In this document: piece by piece, positions 1 through 8,600 of the stretch | Layout: every line of letters starts with the position of its first letter | Position numbering within the stretch: position 1 is the stretch's first letter | Origin: Halobaculum roseum | GTDB taxonomy: Archaea > Halobacteriota > Halobacteria > Halobacteriales > Haloferacaceae | NCBI RefSeq assembly: GCF_019880245.1 | Contig: NZ_CP082286.1 | Coordinates: 1,382,521 to 1,446,520 of the forward strand | DNA length: 64,000 bases | Reading direction: 5' to 3' | Made by a program: the position numbers and the translations under genes | Notes under the pieces: generated by a model | Told to the model about the DNA's origin: nothing | Database searches by the model: none | Seen by the model: the letters and a program-made list of their open reading frames with translations, nothing else

Positions 1-418
1 TCGACACGTCCCGCTTCCCTATCCAGTACTCCCCGGCCGCGAGCAGCGCATACGCGAGGACGTAGAAGGGAGCGAACACGAACACGAAGAGGAACCCCGG
101 CGAGTCACCCTGTCCCGACCCGATCGGCGGGAACTCCACCAACACGTGCCAGAACAGGAGGATCGCGGCCAACAGCACGGCCGGGCTCTTGAGGTCAGCC
201 CGAAGCCACAGGAAGACGGGGACCCCGACCGTCCCGAGGGCGAACGCCGACTGTATCGCGACCGCGTGCCACAGCGTCCCGGAGATCGAGACGCCCGACG
301 ACGGGAGCAGGCTGTAGCCGAGCACGATGAGCGAGTAGGCGACGCTGACCGCGGCGGCGACGAGGACGGCGGTCGTCGTGCGGTCGCCGAGCGGCAACCG
401 TCGGTGGAGGGCGCCCAT
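1..418 (-). CDS. Hypothetical membrane protein, C-terminus off the window
   Basis: An open frame reads leftward from an ATG at 418 and runs off the left edge without a stop, so at least 139 residues are encoded and the C-terminus is missing. The visible part begins MGALHRRLPLGDRT and has four or more hydrophobic stretches, roughly residues 15-40, 50-72, 82-100 and 110-130, separated by short polar turns. This is the pattern of a small polytopic membrane protein. No family is recognised. It is transcribed away from the hairpin-rich spacer at 419-767. Confidence 0.6.
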   Translation of the reverse strand, partial: MGALHRRLPLGDRTTTAVLVAAAVSVAYSLIVLGYSLLPSSGVSISGTLWHAVAIQSAFALGTVGVPVFLWLRADLKSPAVLLAAILLFWHVLVEFPPIGSGQGDSPGFLFVFVFAPFYVLAYALLAAGEYWIGKRDVS

Positions 419-535
419 GGGCCGTGACTCGACGGCGACGATATGAGCCTTGTTGCCGACGCGATCGGGACGCGTCGCTCGTGTGTATCGAACGGAGAGA
501 AGCTACGGCGCGAGCACGGACGCGCCGTCGGGCCG

Positions 536-765
536 AGACGCTCGCTTCGCCGGCTCGCCGTGGTCGTGGGCGGCGCGCCCACAAGCGCGCCGCCCTTCCT
601 TCGAGGCCTCCCTTCGGTCGGCCTCGCCTCCTTCATGGGCGGAGCGGCACAGGACCGCTCCGCCGTTCATCCGAGCCGGCTTCGCCGGCTCACTGTGTTC
701 GTGGGCGGCGGACCCCGAAGAGTCCGCCGCCGTTACTCCGAGACGCTCGCTTCGCTCGCGTCTCG
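536..765. repeat. Three-copy hairpin array in the 419-767 spacer
   Basis: The 349-base spacer 419-767 has no convincing gene. It holds three strong inverted repeats spaced 66-70 bases apart, each with a 10-bp perfect stem: 568-577/586-595 (8-base loop), 638-647/655-664 (7-base loop) and 704-713/722-731 (8-base loop). The stems differ in sequence but stay fully paired. Each follows a related lead-in ending in TGGGCGG or TGGGCGG-like sequence. Shorter stems with a TTC loop lie between them (673-680/684-691; 739-765 imperfect). The units look like diverged tandem copies of one element. A terminator role between the two leftward transcripts is possible, but an array is more than a terminator needs. 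Confidence 0.75.
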
Positions 766-767
766 CC

Positions 768-1775
768 TTACTCCTCGGACTCGACGCGCCCGCCGTCGGT
801 GGCGGTCGTCGGCTCCGACGCCTCCTGCTCCAGCTGCTTCTGCCAGCGAACGCGCAGCAGGTTCCCGTACATCTGCAGGACGAGCCCGAGCAGCAGCACG
901 AACACGCCCATGTTGATGCCGACGGTCAGCAGGATGTCGGTCGGCCCGCCGCCGATCGCGATCTCCCGTGGCACGGGATACCCCTCGTCGAAGAGGCTCC
1001 CGAGCAACACCGACACGATGCCGATCACCGTCATCGCGCCGACGACCGTCGACGCCATGTTCCACGAGGGCGCCAGCTCGAGCCGCTCGATGCCGGTTCC
1101 CTCGATGTCGTCGTCGTGCTCCTCGGGGATCATCGAGCGCGGGATGAACGCCTTCACCTCCACCGGGTACAGCGCCGGGTGGAAGCCGTGCTCGAAGATG
1201 TGGAACATCACGCCCATCAGCATGATGACGCCGAGCAGCCCGTGGAACGTGACGAACGCCGCGGCGGCGGTCTTCGTCGCCATGAGCTCCATCACGCCGG
1301 TCTTCGACCAGATGAGGAGCCCGGAGATCGTCAACAGCGTCAGCTCGGCCGCGAAGATGAACACGACGCCCTTGCCGATGTAGGTGAGCAGCGGGATCTC
1401 GTCGGCCGTGCCGCCCGCGAACTGGCGGGCGTTCGGGTGGCGCTCGTCGGCGCTGCCCAGGAGGAACCGCACGTCCTGGATGAACGCGTCGAAGTCGCCC
1501 TTCGACGGGAGGATCTCCCGGAAGTTCCCGCGGCCGGTGTCGGTCGTGACCATCATCAGCATCCAGAAGACGATGAGCGCGAGCAGCCCGGCGCCGGCGA
1601 TCCGGTGGACCGCCGAGACGCCGGTTGCGCCGCCCATGAGGTTCACCATCCACCACAGCTCGTCGTTGAACATGAGGCTGTAGCCCGAGAAGAACAGCAC
1701 GAACACGTCCAGCGCCAACAGCGTGTGGAACGTGGTCGTCATCTTGCTGAACTTCCCGTGATCGAGCTGCGTCAT
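768..1775 (-). CDS. Formate dehydrogenase cytochrome b (gamma) subunit
   Basis: This 335-residue membrane protein is the last gene of the formate dehydrogenase operon. It should anchor the enzyme in the membrane and pass electrons from the Fe-S subunit to quinone through b-type haem. Four or so hydrophobic helices are visible (about residues 15-37, 55-77, 145-167 and 185-207). Histidines suited to haem ligation lie in FHTLL near residue 16, HRIAG near 58, FHGLL near 180 and MFHIFEHGFH near 191-200. This fits the FdnI / cytochrome b561 family, although the charged tail from about residue 210 with a further C-terminal helix pair is longer than in E. coli FdnI. Its start overlaps the stop of the upstream gene by 4 bases. 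Function is inferred from context and helix/His pattern. Confidence 0.8.
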   Translation of the reverse strand: MTQLDHGKFSKMTTTFHTLLALDVFVLFFSGYSLMFNDELWWMVNLMGGATGVSAVHRIAGAGLLALIVFWMLMMVTTDTGRGNFREILPSKGDFDAFIQDVRFLLGSADERHPNARQFAGGTADEIPLLTYIGKGVVFIFAAELTLLTISGLLIWSKTGVMELMATKTAAAAFVTFHGLLGVIMLMGVMFHIFEHGFHPALYPVEVKAFIPRSMIPEEHDDDIEGTGIERLELAPSWNMASTVVGAMTVIGIVSVLLGSLFDEGYPVPREIAIGGGPTDILLTVGINMGVFVLLLGLVLQMYGNLLRVRWQKQLEQEASEPTTATDGGRVESEE

Positions 1776-2239
1776 GCGGTCTCACCCCCGTCGTCGCCGG
1801 CGGTGTCGCCGCCGGCGTTTTCGGCCGTCGTCGCGTCCCCTGCCGTCGTTCCGCCCTCGACCTGCCCGCCGTCGGCGGCGACGGCGCTGGAGCCCGAGTC
1901 GCCGGGCTGGCGCATCCGGCTCGCGAGCCGGCGGAACGCGCCCCAGTGGAGGAACACCATGAACAGGATGAACACGCCCATGATCACGTCGGCCGCGTGG
2001 GTGATCGCGATCAGGAAGTCGAGCCAGGCGATCTGGTTCCCGGAGGTCCAGTCGGACCCGACGCCGGCGTTGGCGCCCTCGGCGACCGGCTGAATGCGGA
2101 ACAGCTCCTCGTAGAACACCGCGAAGTCCGCGGCCCACCACAGGACCAGCGCGGTCACCGCGATCGCGACGAGCGCGTTGATCGCGATCGCCGCACGCGG
2201 GTAGCCCTCGGTCTCCGGGAGGTGCTCTCTGTAGCTCAT
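1772..2239 (-). CDS. Small membrane subunit of the formate dehydrogenase operon
   Basis: The 155-residue product has two hydrophobic helices, about residues 15-37 and 72-97, followed by a disordered Gly/Ala/Asp/Glu-rich tail from about residue 112. It sits between the Fe-S subunit and the cytochrome b subunit with 4-base overlaps on both sides, so it is translationally coupled to them and is very probably part of the same membrane complex. I recognise no named family. It could be an extra anchor or quinone-site subunit that compensates for the lack of a C-terminal transmembrane helix in the Fe-S subunit. That role is inference. Confidence 0.75.
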   Translation of the reverse strand: MSYREHLPETEGYPRAAIAINALVAIAVTALVLWWAADFAVFYEELFRIQPVAEGANAGVGSDWTSGNQIAWLDFLIAITHAADVIMGVFILFMVFLHWGAFRRLASRMRQPGDSGSSAVAADGGQVEGGTTAGDATTAENAGGDTAGDDGGETA

Positions 2240-2928
2240 GCGTTACTCCCCTCGAATTCGTCGGCGTCCTCGCCGAAGATGATCTCCATGGCGACGCCGT
2301 TGAAGAACGAGTCGGAGCCGCGCCGGTCGAGCTCGTTCGAGATCTCCTCGGCGTCGCCCACGAGCAGCGCGTCGGTCGCGCACTCCTCGGCGCAGGCGGG
2401 TCCCTTGCCGACGTCCTGGCGCTCCTCGCACATCGTACACTTGTCCATCGTGCCGCCGCCGCCGAACAGCCGCGCGGCGCCCTCGTCGGAGCCGGGGAAC
2501 TGCGGCGCGCCGAACGGGCACGCCGACAGGCAGTACTGGCAGCCGACACAGAGGTTGTCGCGAACGTCGACGAACCCGTTGTCCTTCTTGATCAGCGAGT
2601 CCGTCGGGCACACCGACACGCACGGCGCCTCCTCGCAGTGATAACACTGCATCGGGATCGCCGTCTCGCCGGGCGAGGCGCCCTCCTGTCCGAGCGCGCC
2701 GCCGCTGTTGGTGTTGTACCGCTCCATCGGCTCCGCCGGCTGACCCTCCAGCATCGTCGAGATGCTGATTCGCTGTTCGTCCCTGGGCACGTCCCACGTC
2801 CGCTTGCACGCGACGACGCACCCGCCGCAGTCGATGCAGGCTTCGACATCAGGGAAGATCCGAGCATCGTCGCCGGTGCTCATCACCCCCTGACTCATCA
2901 CCTGCTCGCTGGTTTCGTTAGTTGCCAT
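2236..2928 (-). CDS. Formate dehydrogenase iron-sulfur subunit, four 4Fe-4S clusters
   Basis: The 230-residue protein carries four cysteine groups of the FdnH/DmsB ferredoxin type: CIDCGGCVVAC near residue 31, CYHCEEAPCVSVC near 94, CVGCQYCLSAC near 125, and CTMC with CAEEC near 164-183. These can bind four 4Fe-4S clusters that wire the catalytic subunit to the cytochrome b. Unlike E. coli FdnH, no C-terminal transmembrane helix is seen, so membrane attachment must come from the two downstream subunits. No signal peptide is visible. Such subunits normally travel folded with the Tat-bearing catalytic subunit encoded 6 bases upstream. The first ATG is used; a later in-frame ATG (MSTGDD) is an alternative start. 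Confidence 0.9.
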   Translation of the reverse strand: MATNETSEQVMSQGVMSTGDDARIFPDVEACIDCGGCVVACKRTWDVPRDEQRISISTMLEGQPAEPMERYNTNSGGALGQEGASPGETAIPMQCYHCEEAPCVSVCPTDSLIKKDNGFVDVRDNLCVGCQYCLSACPFGAPQFPGSDEGAARLFGGGGTMDKCTMCEERQDVGKGPACAEECATDALLVGDAEEISNELDRRGSDSFFNGVAMEIIFGEDADEFEGSNA

Positions 2929-2934
2929 TGGGAA

Positions 2935-5900
2935 TCACTGAACCGTGCTGTTGTCGCGGACGTCGAAGTCCTTCTGCCGGCCGAAGCCGTCGCGGTCCTG
3001 CGGGAACTCGTACGACTCGATGTCGACGACGTTCTCCGAGAGGCCGTCCTCCTCGACGGGCCGCATCGACAGCTCCTCGACGACCTCCGGCGTCGCCTTC
3101 TGGATCCGTACCATCGACGCCTTCGTCTCCTGCATCTGCGTCTCCACGTCGTAGCCGCGGGAGGTGATCGCGTTCACCGACTCCCCGATGGCGTACGGCA
3201 CCGTGCCCTCGGGGTAGCGCTCCTCCAGCGACTCGCCCTTGAACATCCCGCCCCAGTGGAACGGGAAGAACGTCTCGCTGTCGTTCGGACGGTGCGTGAC
3301 GCGCGCCTTCAGCAGGATCGAGCCGCGGTCGGTCGTCGAGGCGACGACGAGCTCGCCGCCGTCGATGTCCAGCCGCTCGGCCATGTCCGGGTTGATCTCC
3401 ACGTACATGTGCGGCTGGAGGTCGGCGGTGTGCTTGTTCGAGCGCGTCTCGGAGCCGCCGCCCTGGTGTTCGACCTGGCGGCCGCTCGTGAGGATCGTCC
3501 ACTCGCCGTTGCCCGACTGCTCCTCGAACGCGCCGGCGTCCGTGAGCCGCTGCATGGACTCCTGCTGTGTCGTGCTGTTGTTCTGGTCGAGGCGGTAGAA
3601 GTTCCGCTGCTGGCCGTTGGCGGGCCACTGCTCGACCAGGTCCGGCCGCGGGCTCTCGATGGGCTCGCGGTGGACGGGCGTCGTGTCCAGGAAGCTCCAG
3701 ACGACCCCCCGGGCGCGGCCACGCCCGGTCGGCGCGTCCGGCTGCGGGTTGTCGAACTGGCCGTAGAAGTCCATGTCGTAGTCGGCCCAGTCGTACTTCT
3801 GGTTCATCGCCTCGGCGGCGTCGGCGACGGAGGTGTCCTCCCGGAGCGCGTACTCGTAGGGGACCGTCAGCGCGTCCGCGTTGGACGCGTCGTCCGGCAT
3901 CGTCGTCGCGAAGCCGGGGTACTGCGGGACGCCCTCGATCGTGCCGTTCCACCAGTCGGGATCGTAGGAGTCACGCAGCAGGCTGAGCCCCTCCTCGCCC
4001 TGTTGGTCGTACGTCGTCTGCATCGGGTACGGCTCGTCGGTCGCCATCCCGTCCCACTCCTCGGGCGTGGGCGCCTGCGTGCCCCACCGGGTGCGGAAGT
4101 CCTGGCCCCCGTCGCGGGGGTCCATGTCGTCGTTCCAGAGGATCGGCGTCCCCGGGTGTCCCTCGCCCCAGCACGGCCACGGGAGCATCCAGTACTCCCC
4201 GTCGACGGGCGTGCCGGGCGCGTGCGCCTTCGTGTCCTCGGTGGAGAAGGCGTAGTCGTACTCCAGGTGTTGCTGGAGGCGCGCCGGGTCCTGGCAGTAA
4301 CCGATGGTCCGCATCCCGAGGTTGAACTCCCGGATGACGGACTCGTACGTCGACTTGCCGTTGTACAGCGCCGGACCCGACCCCCAGTCGAAGTGCTCGC
4401 CCATGCCGAGGTGTCCCGCCAGTTCCTGCATGATCTGTAGGTCGGGACGGGAGTTGTGTCCCGGCGGGCGAACCGGCTCCGACCACTGGGTCGCGCGGTG
4501 GGAGTTCGTCAGCGAGCGGTAGTGCTCGTACTGGCTGGAGGCCGCGAGCAGCACGACCTCCGTGTCGGACTCGTCCACGTCGGCCAGCACCGACGCCACC
4601 GACGGGAACACGTCCACGACGACCAGCAGGTCGAGGTTCTCGATCGCCTTGCGCTGTTTCTCCATCTCGGAGATGGAGTTCAGCGAGTGGCCCCACACGA
4701 TCGCCGCCTTCAGCTCGTTCGGCTGGTAGATCGGCGTCTCGTTGAGCCGGTCCTCCTGCGGGAGCGCGGCGTCGAACCAGCGGGCCACCGTCAGGCCCTT
4801 CTGGAACATCATCGAGTTCTCCGCCGGGAACGACTCGTCGATCTCGTCGGCGTTCTCGGTGTTCGTCGACTGCCGGACGTACTTCTCCGGCGGCATCTCG
4901 TCGTACTCCTGATACAGCTCGTCGAAGGTGATCGTCCCCGAGGTCTGTGGCGTGCGCGACCACACGTCGCACCACCACTGCCACGAGCCGGGCGAGCCGA
5001 CCGAGTAGTAGCCCGGCAGGATGTGGCTCGCGACCGCGAGGTCGGTCGCCCCCTGCACGTTCGCGTGACCGCGCATGACCTGCAGGCCGCCGCCCGACTG
5101 GGCCGCGGAGCCCGAGCCGAGCGAGAGCATCGCGTACGAGCGGATGTTCTGGGTCCCGTTGTTGTGCTGGGTCCCGCCCATCGCCCACTCGATCTGCATC
5201 TTGGGGCTGTGCTCGGCGACCAGGTCGGTCAGCTCCTCGATCTCGTCGGTCGAGAGCCACGTGATGTCCGACACCGTCTCGATGTCGTAGTCGTCGAGGT
5301 CGTCCTCGACGTCGGGCCACGCCTGCACGCGCTCGTCGATCATCTCGTCGTCCAGCTCCCCGCGGTCGCGGAGCTGCTTGACGACCCCCATCATGAGGGC
5401 CACGTCGGTGCCGGGGCGCAGGCGGTAGAAGTAGTCGGCGTGGGCCGCGGTCTTCGTGAACCGCGGCTCGACGACGACGATCTTCCCGCCGCGCTTCTGC
5501 CCCTCGAGGATGTGCTGCATCGCGATCGGGTGGGCCTCGGCCGGGTTCTGACCGATGATCAAGTTCATATCGAAGTTTCGATAGTCGTTGATCGAGTTGG
5601 TCATCGCCCCGTAGCCCCACGTGTTCGCGAGGCCGGCGACCGTCGTCGAGTGGCAGATGCGCGCCTGGTGGTCGCAGTTGTTCGTCCCGAACAGCGACGC
5701 CAGCTTCCGGAACGCGTACGACTCCTCGTTGGAGTGGTGCGCGCTCCCGAGCCACATCGTGCTGTCGGCGCCGTACTCGTCTTTGATCCGGGTCAGCTCG
5801 TCGGCGACCGTGGTGTACGCCTCGTCCCACGAGAGCTTCTCCCAGCCGCCGTCGACCCGCCGCATCGGCGACTTCAGCCGCTTCTCGGAGTGCTCCGTCT

Positions 5901-6204
5901 CGTAGATGCCCGCGCCCTTCGAGCAGAGCGACCCGTTGTTCACCGGGTGGTCCTCCCAGGGCTCCTGGCCGACGAACGCGTTGCCCTTCCGCTCGCCGTG
6001 GAAGCCGCACCCGACCGAGCAGTAGTTGCAGATCGTCTTCGTCAGCTCCGTGTGATCCGTGTCCGTTCCGTCCTCTTCCTCGCCGTCGCTCTGCGCCAGC
6101 GCTTGCCCCGCGCCGCCGCCACCGAGGGCGACCGCGCCGGCCAACGCGCTCGCCTTCATGAACGACCGTCTGTCTAGGTCCAGTGAGACCGGTTCCGTGC
6201 TCAT
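2935..6204 (-). CDS. fdhA: Formate dehydrogenase catalytic subunit (Mo/W-bisPGD, Tat-exported)
   Basis: The 1089-residue protein belongs to the DMSO reductase superfamily and should oxidise formate to CO2 at a Mo- or W-bis-pyranopterin. A Tat signal is plain (DRRSFMK, residues 11-17, then a hydrophobic stretch), so it acts outside the membrane. Cysteines 59, 62, 66 and 94 form the N-terminal 4Fe-4S site. ARICHSTTVAGLA places Cys184, encoded by TGC, where E. coli FDH-N has selenocysteine, and the adjacent His is kept. GAMTNS and the AEAHP motif also match FDH-N. The frame is open far upstream; the ATG at 6204 is chosen because it puts the Tat motif at the N-terminus. It leads a four-gene operon and is divergent from the HdrA-like gene. 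Confidence 0.93.
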   Translation of the reverse strand: MSTEPVSLDLDRRSFMKASALAGAVALGGGGAGQALAQSDGEEEDGTDTDHTELTKTICNYCSVGCGFHGERKGNAFVGQEPWEDHPVNNGSLCSKGAGIYETEHSEKRLKSPMRRVDGGWEKLSWDEAYTTVADELTRIKDEYGADSTMWLGSAHHSNEESYAFRKLASLFGTNNCDHQARICHSTTVAGLANTWGYGAMTNSINDYRNFDMNLIIGQNPAEAHPIAMQHILEGQKRGGKIVVVEPRFTKTAAHADYFYRLRPGTDVALMMGVVKQLRDRGELDDEMIDERVQAWPDVEDDLDDYDIETVSDITWLSTDEIEELTDLVAEHSPKMQIEWAMGGTQHNNGTQNIRSYAMLSLGSGSAAQSGGGLQVMRGHANVQGATDLAVASHILPGYYSVGSPGSWQWWCDVWSRTPQTSGTITFDELYQEYDEMPPEKYVRQSTNTENADEIDESFPAENSMMFQKGLTVARWFDAALPQEDRLNETPIYQPNELKAAIVWGHSLNSISEMEKQRKAIENLDLLVVVDVFPSVASVLADVDESDTEVVLLAASSQYEHYRSLTNSHRATQWSEPVRPPGHNSRPDLQIMQELAGHLGMGEHFDWGSGPALYNGKSTYESVIREFNLGMRTIGYCQDPARLQQHLEYDYAFSTEDTKAHAPGTPVDGEYWMLPWPCWGEGHPGTPILWNDDMDPRDGGQDFRTRWGTQAPTPEEWDGMATDEPYPMQTTYDQQGEEGLSLLRDSYDPDWWNGTIEGVPQYPGFATTMPDDASNADALTVPYEYALREDTSVADAAEAMNQKYDWADYDMDFYGQFDNPQPDAPTGRGRARGVVWSFLDTTPVHREPIESPRPDLVEQWPANGQQRNFYRLDQNNSTTQQESMQRLTDAGAFEEQSGNGEWTILTSGRQVEHQGGGSETRSNKHTADLQPHMYVEINPDMAERLDIDGGELVVASTTDRGSILLKARVTHRPNDSETFFPFHWGGMFKGESLEERYPEGTVPYAIGESVNAITSRGYDVETQMQETKASMVRIQKATPEVVEELSMRPVEEDGLSENVVDIESYEFPQDRDGFGRQKDFDVRDNSTVQ

Positions 6205-6399
6205 TGTTTCATGTTGACATTCACCACTGGTTGATGGGCTATCGTGACATGACACGTAATCGACCTTCATTAATCTTCGCACCGAACGTACCTGAATTTT
6301 TTTGGTGTGCCTAAAACAACCGGAAAGATCATCCGAGATAATGCCGTCCGGCGATCTCCCGGCGCAAGGTATATACGCGCCACCCCGTTGACTCCGACG
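6205..6399. promoter_or_regulatory. Divergent promoter region between the FDH operon and the HdrA-like gene
   Basis: This 195-base spacer is clearly more A+T-rich than its surroundings, with ATTTTTTTGG at about 6296-6305. For the rightward gene, GGTATATACG at about 6368-6377 is a TATA element 25-30 bases before the ATG at 6400, which implies a leaderless transcript, common in haloarchaea. For the leftward FDH operon, TTCATTAATC near 6267-6276 is a possible TATA element. Shared regulation of the two units is inferred from the divergent arrangement. Confidence 0.55.
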
Positions 6400-8568
6400 A
6401 TGAACGTCGGGGCATTCGTCTGTTCGTGCGGGGGGACCTGCGACGTGGACCTGGAGTCGGTCCGCGACGGGGTCCGCGACGTCGACGTGGTCGCGTCCTC
6501 CGAGCAGCTGTGCCGGGACGCGCTGCCCGCCGTCGACGGGCTGATCGACGAGTACGACCTCGACCAGCTGATCGTCGGCGCCTGCGACGACGGCTGTAAG
6601 GCGACGTTCGACGACCTCGTCGAGCGCAACGGGCTCCACCCGGACGCGGCAGCCTACGTCGACCACCGCGAGCGGGCCGGCTGGGTCCACGAGCGCGACG
6701 ACGCCACCGACAAGACCGCGCGGCTGTTCAACGCGCGCCGCACCGGCCTGGAGTACGAGGCCGCCACGCGCACCGTCTCCCGGGAGGCCGGCGAGCGCGT
6801 CGTCGTGGTCGGCGACGCCGAGACCGCGGCCGCGCTCGCCGATTCCGCCGAGGTGACACTTCTGGCGGACGGCGCGGAGTACGCCGACGGTCGTCGCGAC
6901 GACGACTCCGACGCGGATCTCTCGGACGTGGACATCGAGCGCGGCCGGATCGTCGGCGTCGAGGGCGGGTTCGGCGAGTTCGAGGTACGGGTCGAGGCCC
7001 GCGTCACCGAGGACTGCATCTCCTGTATGAAGTGCGTGAAGGAGGGCCCCGACGGGATGGTGACGCGCCGCCCCGTCGACATTCACCCGGACGCGCCCGA
7101 CGGCGAGTGGGCCGACTGCTGCCCCACCGACGCGATCGACCTGTCGGGCGTCACGCGCACCGTCGAGGCCGACCAGGTCGTCGACCCCGCGGGCACGTCG
7201 ACCGCCCGCGGCGGCCGGATCGGCTACTACACTGGCCCCGTCGACGCCGCCACGATCGCCTCCGTCGAGTCGCTGCTGGGAGGCGTCTCGAAACCGAAAT
7301 ATCTGGACCTCGACATGGACGTGTGCGCCGCGGGCGACTCCGGCCAGCAGGGGTGTACCGCCTGCGTCGACGCCTGCCCGCACGACGCCGTCGATCGGCC
7401 CGCCGTCGACGAGGTGGAGTTCGACCTGACCGCCTGCGAGAACTGCGGCGCGTGCACCTCGTCGTGCCCGACGGGCGCGACATCGCTGCGGGAGCCGTCG
7501 AACGAGCGGATCGCCCGCGAGGTCGAGGCGCTGCTCAGCCGCGAGACCGACGAGGGCGGCATCTGGCCGTTCACCGGCGGCGACGACGGCATCGAGGCGC
7601 CCGTCGTCGCGTTCACCTGCGACGAGCGCGCCGCCGCGGCGCTCGACGAGTACGGCCGCCGCGCGGCCGCCGGCGAGGACATCACCTACCCGCCGGTGCT
7701 CCCCGTCGAGGTGAACTGCACCGACACCGTCGGCGAGGGGCACGTCATGCACGCGCTGGCGGCCGGCGCCGCCGGCGTCGCGGTCGTGGGCTGCGGCGGC
7801 GACTGCCTCCACTCCGGTCCGGACCCGAAGGCGGAACTCGTCGAGCGGCTCAACCGAGCGACGCGGGATCTGGGCCTGGGCGAACGCGTCGCGTTCTTCG
7901 CGCCCGACCCCCGCGAGCCCGACGAGTTCGTCGAGGAACTGAGCAGCTTCACGGAACTGACGCTGGACCCGACGCCCGTGCCGGAGGGCGAGCACCGCTC
8001 GACGGGCGTCGTCCGCGAGGACAAGCCCAATCCCGCGTTCAATAGCCACGACTGGACGCTCGAATCGGTCCGCCGTATCCTCGAGTTCGCCGAGCCCGAG
8101 CGCGAGACGGTTCGCGGGCTGAAGGACTTCGGCGTGATGTCCGTGAACGACGCCTGCAACCTCACGCCGACGTGTTCGACGCTGTGTCCGACCGACGCGA
8201 TCCGCCGGACGGAGGACGGCAACCTCCAGTTCAACCACGAGGACTGCGTCAACTGCGGGCTCTGTGAGGAGGGCTGCCCCGAGACGGCGATCACGATGGA
8301 ACAAGGGCTCGACCTCGGGCGCCTGCCCGAGAACCGAACGGCCGGCGAGGGCGCCGTCGCCGACGACGACCCGCGCTGGGAGACCGTCCACGACGGCGAG
8401 ATGCTGGAGTGCGTCCGCTGTGGCGACCCGTTCACCTCGGCGGCCTCCGCCGAGCACATCCAGTCGGAGGTCGGCGACCTCGTCGAGGGGATCGCGCCCG
8501 ATTCCGACCACAGCGTCTTCGAGTACTGCGGCGACTGCCGCGCGCAGTTGCTGTTCGACAACCGGTAA
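6400..8568 (+). CDS. HdrA/MvhD-like multi-iron-sulfur protein with collapsed FAD domain
   Basis: The 722-residue protein looks like a soluble electron hub. Its N-terminus (FVCSCGGTC, Cys8/10/14) resembles heterodisulfide reductase HdrA. Residues about 132-160 keep only a worn Rossmann start (VVVVGDAETAAAL) where HdrA has a full FAD domain. Ferredoxin-type cysteine groups follow near residues 206, 319, 346, 586 and 616. Between about 400 and 510 lies a region with VNCTDTVGEGH and VGCGGDCLHSG typical of the MvhD hydrogenase delta subunit, and a zinc-ribbon-like pair (CVRC near 671, CGDC near 709) closes it. It is divergent from formate dehydrogenase and followed by a TorD chaperone, so it probably exchanges electrons with that enzyme. 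The ATG at 6400 fits the TATA spacing; an upstream in-frame ATG at 6307 does not. Confidence 0.8.
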   Translation: MNVGAFVCSCGGTCDVDLESVRDGVRDVDVVASSEQLCRDALPAVDGLIDEYDLDQLIVGACDDGCKATFDDLVERNGLHPDAAAYVDHRERAGWVHERDDATDKTARLFNARRTGLEYEAATRTVSREAGERVVVVGDAETAAALADSAEVTLLADGAEYADGRRDDDSDADLSDVDIERGRIVGVEGGFGEFEVRVEARVTEDCISCMKCVKEGPDGMVTRRPVDIHPDAPDGEWADCCPTDAIDLSGVTRTVEADQVVDPAGTSTARGGRIGYYTGPVDAATIASVESLLGGVSKPKYLDLDMDVCAAGDSGQQGCTACVDACPHDAVDRPAVDEVEFDLTACENCGACTSSCPTGATSLREPSNERIAREVEALLSRETDEGGIWPFTGGDDGIEAPVVAFTCDERAAAALDEYGRRAAAGEDITYPPVLPVEVNCTDTVGEGHVMHALAAGAAGVAVVGCGGDCLHSGPDPKAELVERLNRATRDLGLGERVAFFAPDPREPDEFVEELSSFTELTLDPTPVPEGEHRSTGVVREDKPNPAFNSHDWTLESVRRILEFAEPERETVRGLKDFGVMSVNDACNLTPTCSTLCPTDAIRRTEDGNLQFNHEDCVNCGLCEEGCPETAITMEQGLDLGRLPENRTAGEGAVADDDPRWETVHDGEMLECVRCGDPFTSAASAEHIQSEVGDLVEGIAPDSDHSVFEYCGDCRAQLLFDNR

Positions 8569-8600
8569 GCGACAGGACGACCGCCACACCCACTGACACC

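Noticed and set aside
424-2093. Long rightward frames over the FDH cytochrome region
   Set aside because: They are antisense frames in high-G+C DNA with His/Arg/Asp-rich low-complexity translation and no start context.
5640-5665. Selenocysteine in formate dehydrogenase
   Set aside because: The active-site codon is TGC (Cys184), not TGA, so no recoding is needed.
2935-8589. A single 1884-residue open frame that joins FdhA to an upstream extension
   Set aside because: The part beyond 6204 is the antisense of the HdrA-like gene, is Arg/Val/Gly-rich, and would bury the Tat signal. ATG 6204 is the natural start.
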